From an uncultured Phascolarctobacterium sp. (lineage in GTDB: Bacteria; Bacillota; Negativicutes; Acidaminococcales; Acidaminococcaceae): DNA of 16,172 bases. Under the pieces are notes generated by a model. It ran no database searches and had not been told where the DNA came from. It saw only the letters and a program-made list of their open reading frames with translations. How positions within the stretch are numbered: the stretch's first letter is position 1; each line of letters opens with the position of its first letter. Location: assembly GCA_900551335.1 (NCBI GenBank), contig URVO01000013.1, positions 1 to 16,172 on the forward strand, given 5' to 3'. Both the position numbers and the translations under genes were made by a program. Positions 14,099 to 16,172 of this stretch are shown one piece after another.

Positions 14099-15775
14099 TT
14101 ATTTTTCCTCGATAGGATAATCCTGCAAAGCATCATAGCCAGTTTCGCCGGTACGGATTTTGACAACATCCTCAACATCATAGATGAAGATTTTGCCATC
14201 GCCATACTTGCCGGTGTAAAGAACCTGCTTAGCAGTGTTGACAACATTTTCTACAGGGATTGCCGAAACAATCATTTCTACCTTAACCTTCGGCAGCAGA
14301 TGAGCAGCAACCTCAGCACCACGATACATCTCGGTCGAGCCCTTTTGGATGCCATAGCCCAGCACCTTCGTAACCGTCATGCCTGTGATGCCCAGCTTAT
14401 CGAGAGCCACCTTCAGTGCTTCAAAGCGTGTCTGCGAGGTGATGATAACAACCTTGCTCATCTTCTTAGCGCCGACAGCCTTAGCTACCGGAGCAGCTGC
14501 AGGAGCAACGTAGGTGGTGGTCACAGAGGTTTGCGCCTCCAGCGGAGTCGGCATGAAGTCAGCATAGCTGCTCAGAAGGCCATGCTCTTCCATATCCAGA
14601 CCTTTGATTTCTTCTGCTTCGCTGACGCGCAGGCCAAAGATTTTATCGAGAACACTAAAGAGAATTGTCATAACCACGCCTACATAAATTGCTACGGTAA
14701 CAACGCCCAGGATTTGTTTTAACAGGAACTCGGTACCGCCGCCATAGAACAGGCCGCCATCTAAAGCGAAGAGACCGGTAGCGATAGTACCAAAGGCACC
14801 GCACACACCATGTACGGAAATCGCGCCGACAGGATCATCAATCTTCAGCTTCTGGTCGAAGAACTCAACAGAAGCAACTACCAGCACACCGGCAATCAGG
14901 CCGATGATTAAAGCGCCGGCAGGGCTGACCATATCGCAGCCTGCGGTGATAGCGACAAGGCCGGCGAGCACGCCGTTCAGCGTCATGGAAACATCAGGCT
15001 TGCCGTAGCGAACCCAGGTATAAATCATTGTTGCGGTTGCAGCAGCAGCAGCAGCCATGTTGGTGGTAATAAAGATGGCACCCATGGAAACAAGTGCATC
15101 ATCACCAGTTGCACAAACGGTAGAAGCACCGTTGAAGCCGAACCAGCCGAACCATAAGAGGAAAACGCCTAAGGCACCAAGAGGAATGCTGTGACCGGGA
15201 ATAGCGTTTACCGTGCCGTCTGCATTGTACTTGCCAATACGTGCGCCAATCATCTTCGCTCCGATGAGGGAAGCAACGCCGCCGACCATATGTACCGCGG
15301 TGGAACCGGCAAAATCATGGAAGCCCAGCTGCGCCAGCCAGCCGCCGCCCCAAATCCAGTGACCGCTGATCGGATAAACAACAGCGCTGATAATCAGGCT
15401 GTAAATGCAGTAAACGAGGAAGTTGGTACGCTCGGCCATAGCACCGGAAACAATCGTTGCGGCCGTTGCGCAAAACATAGTCTGGAAGATGAAGAACGCC
15501 GTGCTCGGATAGCTTGCGCCATAATCACCTTTTACGAAGAAGTCCGGCGCACCGATAAAGCCGCCGATATCTGTACCAAACATCAGACCGAAGCCGATAA
15601 CCCAGAATACAATCGAGCCCAGGCACATATCCATAACGTTCTTCATAACGATGTTGGCTGCGTTCTTCGCTCTCGTAAAGCCTGTCTCGACCATTGCAAA
15701 GCCAGGCTGCATAGAAAATACCAGGAAAGCACCTATCAGCACCCATATCGTATCTGCGGATACATATTTGTCCAT
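14099..15775 (-). CDS. amt: Ammonium transporter Amt fused to a C-terminal PII (GlnB) domain
   Basis: A 558-residue inner-membrane protein. Residues 1-385 are an Amt channel with about 11 membrane segments; the pore twin histidines are H162 (in FAGSTAVH) and H322 (in ISVHGVCG), and D154 lies before the first. An Ala/Thr/Pro linker (411-438) leads to a full PII domain from M439: KVVIITSQTRFEALKVAL, a T-loop GYGIQKGSTEMYRGAEV and a B-loop TGKYGDGKIFIYDVEDV. ATP and 2-oxoglutarate-site residues such as the Q of IQKG and the TGxxGDGKIF loop are kept. The usual uridylylated tyrosine (Y51 of E. coli GlnB) is V489, so control would be by ligand binding only. PII plugs Amt when nitrogen is ample; here gate and channel are covalently joined. 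It lies downstream of glutamine synthetase III. GAGGGG is 9 nt before the ATG. Confidence 0.95.
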   Translation of the reverse strand: MDKYVSADTIWVLIGAFLVFSMQPGFAMVETGFTRAKNAANIVMKNVMDMCLGSIVFWVIGFGLMFGTDIGGFIGAPDFFVKGDYGASYPSTAFFIFQTMFCATAATIVSGAMAERTNFLVYCIYSLIISAVVYPISGHWIWGGGWLAQLGFHDFAGSTAVHMVGGVASLIGAKMIGARIGKYNADGTVNAIPGHSIPLGALGVFLLWFGWFGFNGASTVCATGDDALVSMGAIFITTNMAAAAAATATMIYTWVRYGKPDVSMTLNGVLAGLVAITAGCDMVSPAGALIIGLIAGVLVVASVEFFDQKLKIDDPVGAISVHGVCGAFGTIATGLFALDGGLFYGGGTEFLLKQILGVVTVAIYVGVVMTILFSVLDKIFGLRVSEAEEIKGLDMEEHGLLSSYADFMPTPLEAQTSVTTTYVAPAAAPVAKAVGAKKMSKVVIITSQTRFEALKVALDKLGITGMTVTKVLGYGIQKGSTEMYRGAEVAAHLLPKVKVEMIVSAIPVENVVNTAKQVLYTGKYGDGKIFIYDVEDVVKIRTGETGYDALQDYPIEEK

Positions 15776-15813
15776 TTGTAAACACCCCTCAAATTTAATT
15801 TTTAACGCGTCAT

Positions 15814-15826
15814 TGAGCAGCGCTCA
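15814..15826. promoter_or_regulatory. TGAGC-AGC-GCTCA inverted repeat upstream of amt
   Basis: Perfect 5-bp arms with a 3-bp spacer, 39 bp upstream of the amt start codon. No convincing SigA or sigma-54 promoter could be placed next to it, so its role is open. Confidence 0.25.
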
Positions 15827-15848
15827 CATGGCATCATTTAAAGAAAGA

Positions 15849-15887
15849 GGGGCGTACCCGATTTTTCGGATACACCCCATTGTGTAT
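15849..15887 (-). terminator. Overlapping hairpins between glutamine synthetase and amt (attenuator-like)
   Basis: On the minus strand a 13-bp stem (15878-15866 with 15861-15849, two G-U pairs) closes a four-base loop and is followed by TCTTTCTTT. A second hairpin, ATACAC/GTGTAT (15887-15882 with 15875-15870), uses the same central bases, so both cannot form together. It could terminate the glutamine synthetase transcript or regulate read-through into amt. Confidence 0.55.
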
Positions 15888-15915
15888 GTTTTTTTATATT
15901 GCTTTATCGTTTGGC

Positions 15916-16172
15916 TTATTCGTTTACGCCGAAGAGCAGCTCGCCATAGGTCGGATAGTCGAGATATTTGCCGCCAGTCAGAGCTTCAGCCGCATCGACT
16001 GCGCTTCTCAGCTTGCCCATTTCTTCCAGAACAACGTCGTGGTAGTACAGAGCCTGCTTTTCGCTGTCAGCAATTTCTGCTGCTGCCTTAACGCCCTCTG
16101 CCAGCTTCTCAGCAGAAGCATACATTTCTGCGCCCAGGGTACTCAGCTTATCAGCCAGTGCACCTTCAAAGC
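15916..16172 (-). CDS. glnN: Glutamine synthetase type III, C-terminal fragment
   Basis: Only the last 85 residues are inside the window; the frame is open to the right edge. The end reads YYHDVVLEEMGKLRSAVDAAEALTGGKYLDYPTYGELLFGVNE in outline: a YYHDVVL helix, MxxLR, then the terminal PTYGELLFGV. This is the characteristic tail of the large (about 700 residues) hexamer-ring GSIII enzymes, not of GlnA type I. The enzyme makes glutamine from glutamate, ammonia and ATP in the cytoplasm. Its place just upstream of the Amt-PII fusion pairs ammonium uptake with assimilation. The catalytic core is off the window, so activity cannot be judged here. Confidence 0.85.
   Translation of the reverse strand, partial: FEGALADKLSTLGAEMYASAEKLAEGVKAAAEIADSEKQALYYHDVVLEEMGKLRSAVDAAEALTGGKYLDYPTYGELLFGVNE

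Noticed and set aside
15776..15848. Sigma-54 promoter for amt
   Set aside because: A TGGCAC-N5-TTGCA-type element was looked for on the minus strand because amt genes often use one; none was found.

Overview
The window looks like chromosomal DNA from an anaerobic member of the Negativicutes (diderm Firmicutes). Signs are low-GC-type SigA promoters and strong AAGGAGG ribosome sites, GC-moderate coding sequence, a 2-hydroxyacyl-CoA-dehydratase-activator-type protein, a type III glutamine synthetase, an Amt-GlnB fusion and an AbgT-type carrier. The genus cannot be fixed from this alone; an Acidaminococcaceae-like gut organism is a reasonable guess. No tRNA, rRNA, CRISPR array, insertion sequence or phage gene is visible.

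Left part (1-2760): the 5' end of an amino-acid-type ABC binding lipoprotein on the minus strand is divergent from a small single-domain cupin, with a good promoter for each and an inverted repeat over the lipoprotein promoter. Then comes a Na/Pi cotransporter-PhoU protein preceded by a long, highly folded leader RNA (about 890-1059).

Middle (2760-9140, plus strand): a two-gene operon encodes a split acyl-CoA-dehydratase-activase/dehydratase-like protein (979 + 411 aa). It is preceded by a hairpin whose apical loop is exactly complementary to the Shine-Dalgarno sequence. Next, a separate promoter drives a SEC-C zinc-binding protein overlapped by a DEDDh exonuclease. A bidirectional terminator closes this block.

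Right part (9142-13305, minus strand): an operon runs AbgT-family carrier, stand-alone M20 lid/dimerisation domain, full-length M20 amidohydrolase, asparaginase. The full-length amidohydrolase keeps all metal ligands but has lost the lid histidines (HGSTPH has become PAAAPQ). The tiny upstream gene is only a lid domain and keeps them. In M20 enzymes this histidine is supplied across the dimer interface, so the pair reads as an asymmetric, complementing enzyme. It is the best candidate for an undescribed system in the window. The operon logic would be import of an N-acyl or amide-linked amino acid, hydrolysis, then deamidation.

Far right (13388-16172, minus strand): a C-GCAxxG-C-C family protein, an Amt ammonium transporter fused to a PII (GlnB) domain, and the C-terminus of a type III glutamine synthetase form a nitrogen-assimilation neighbourhood. 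Two overlapping, mutually exclusive hairpins sit between glutamine synthetase and amt.
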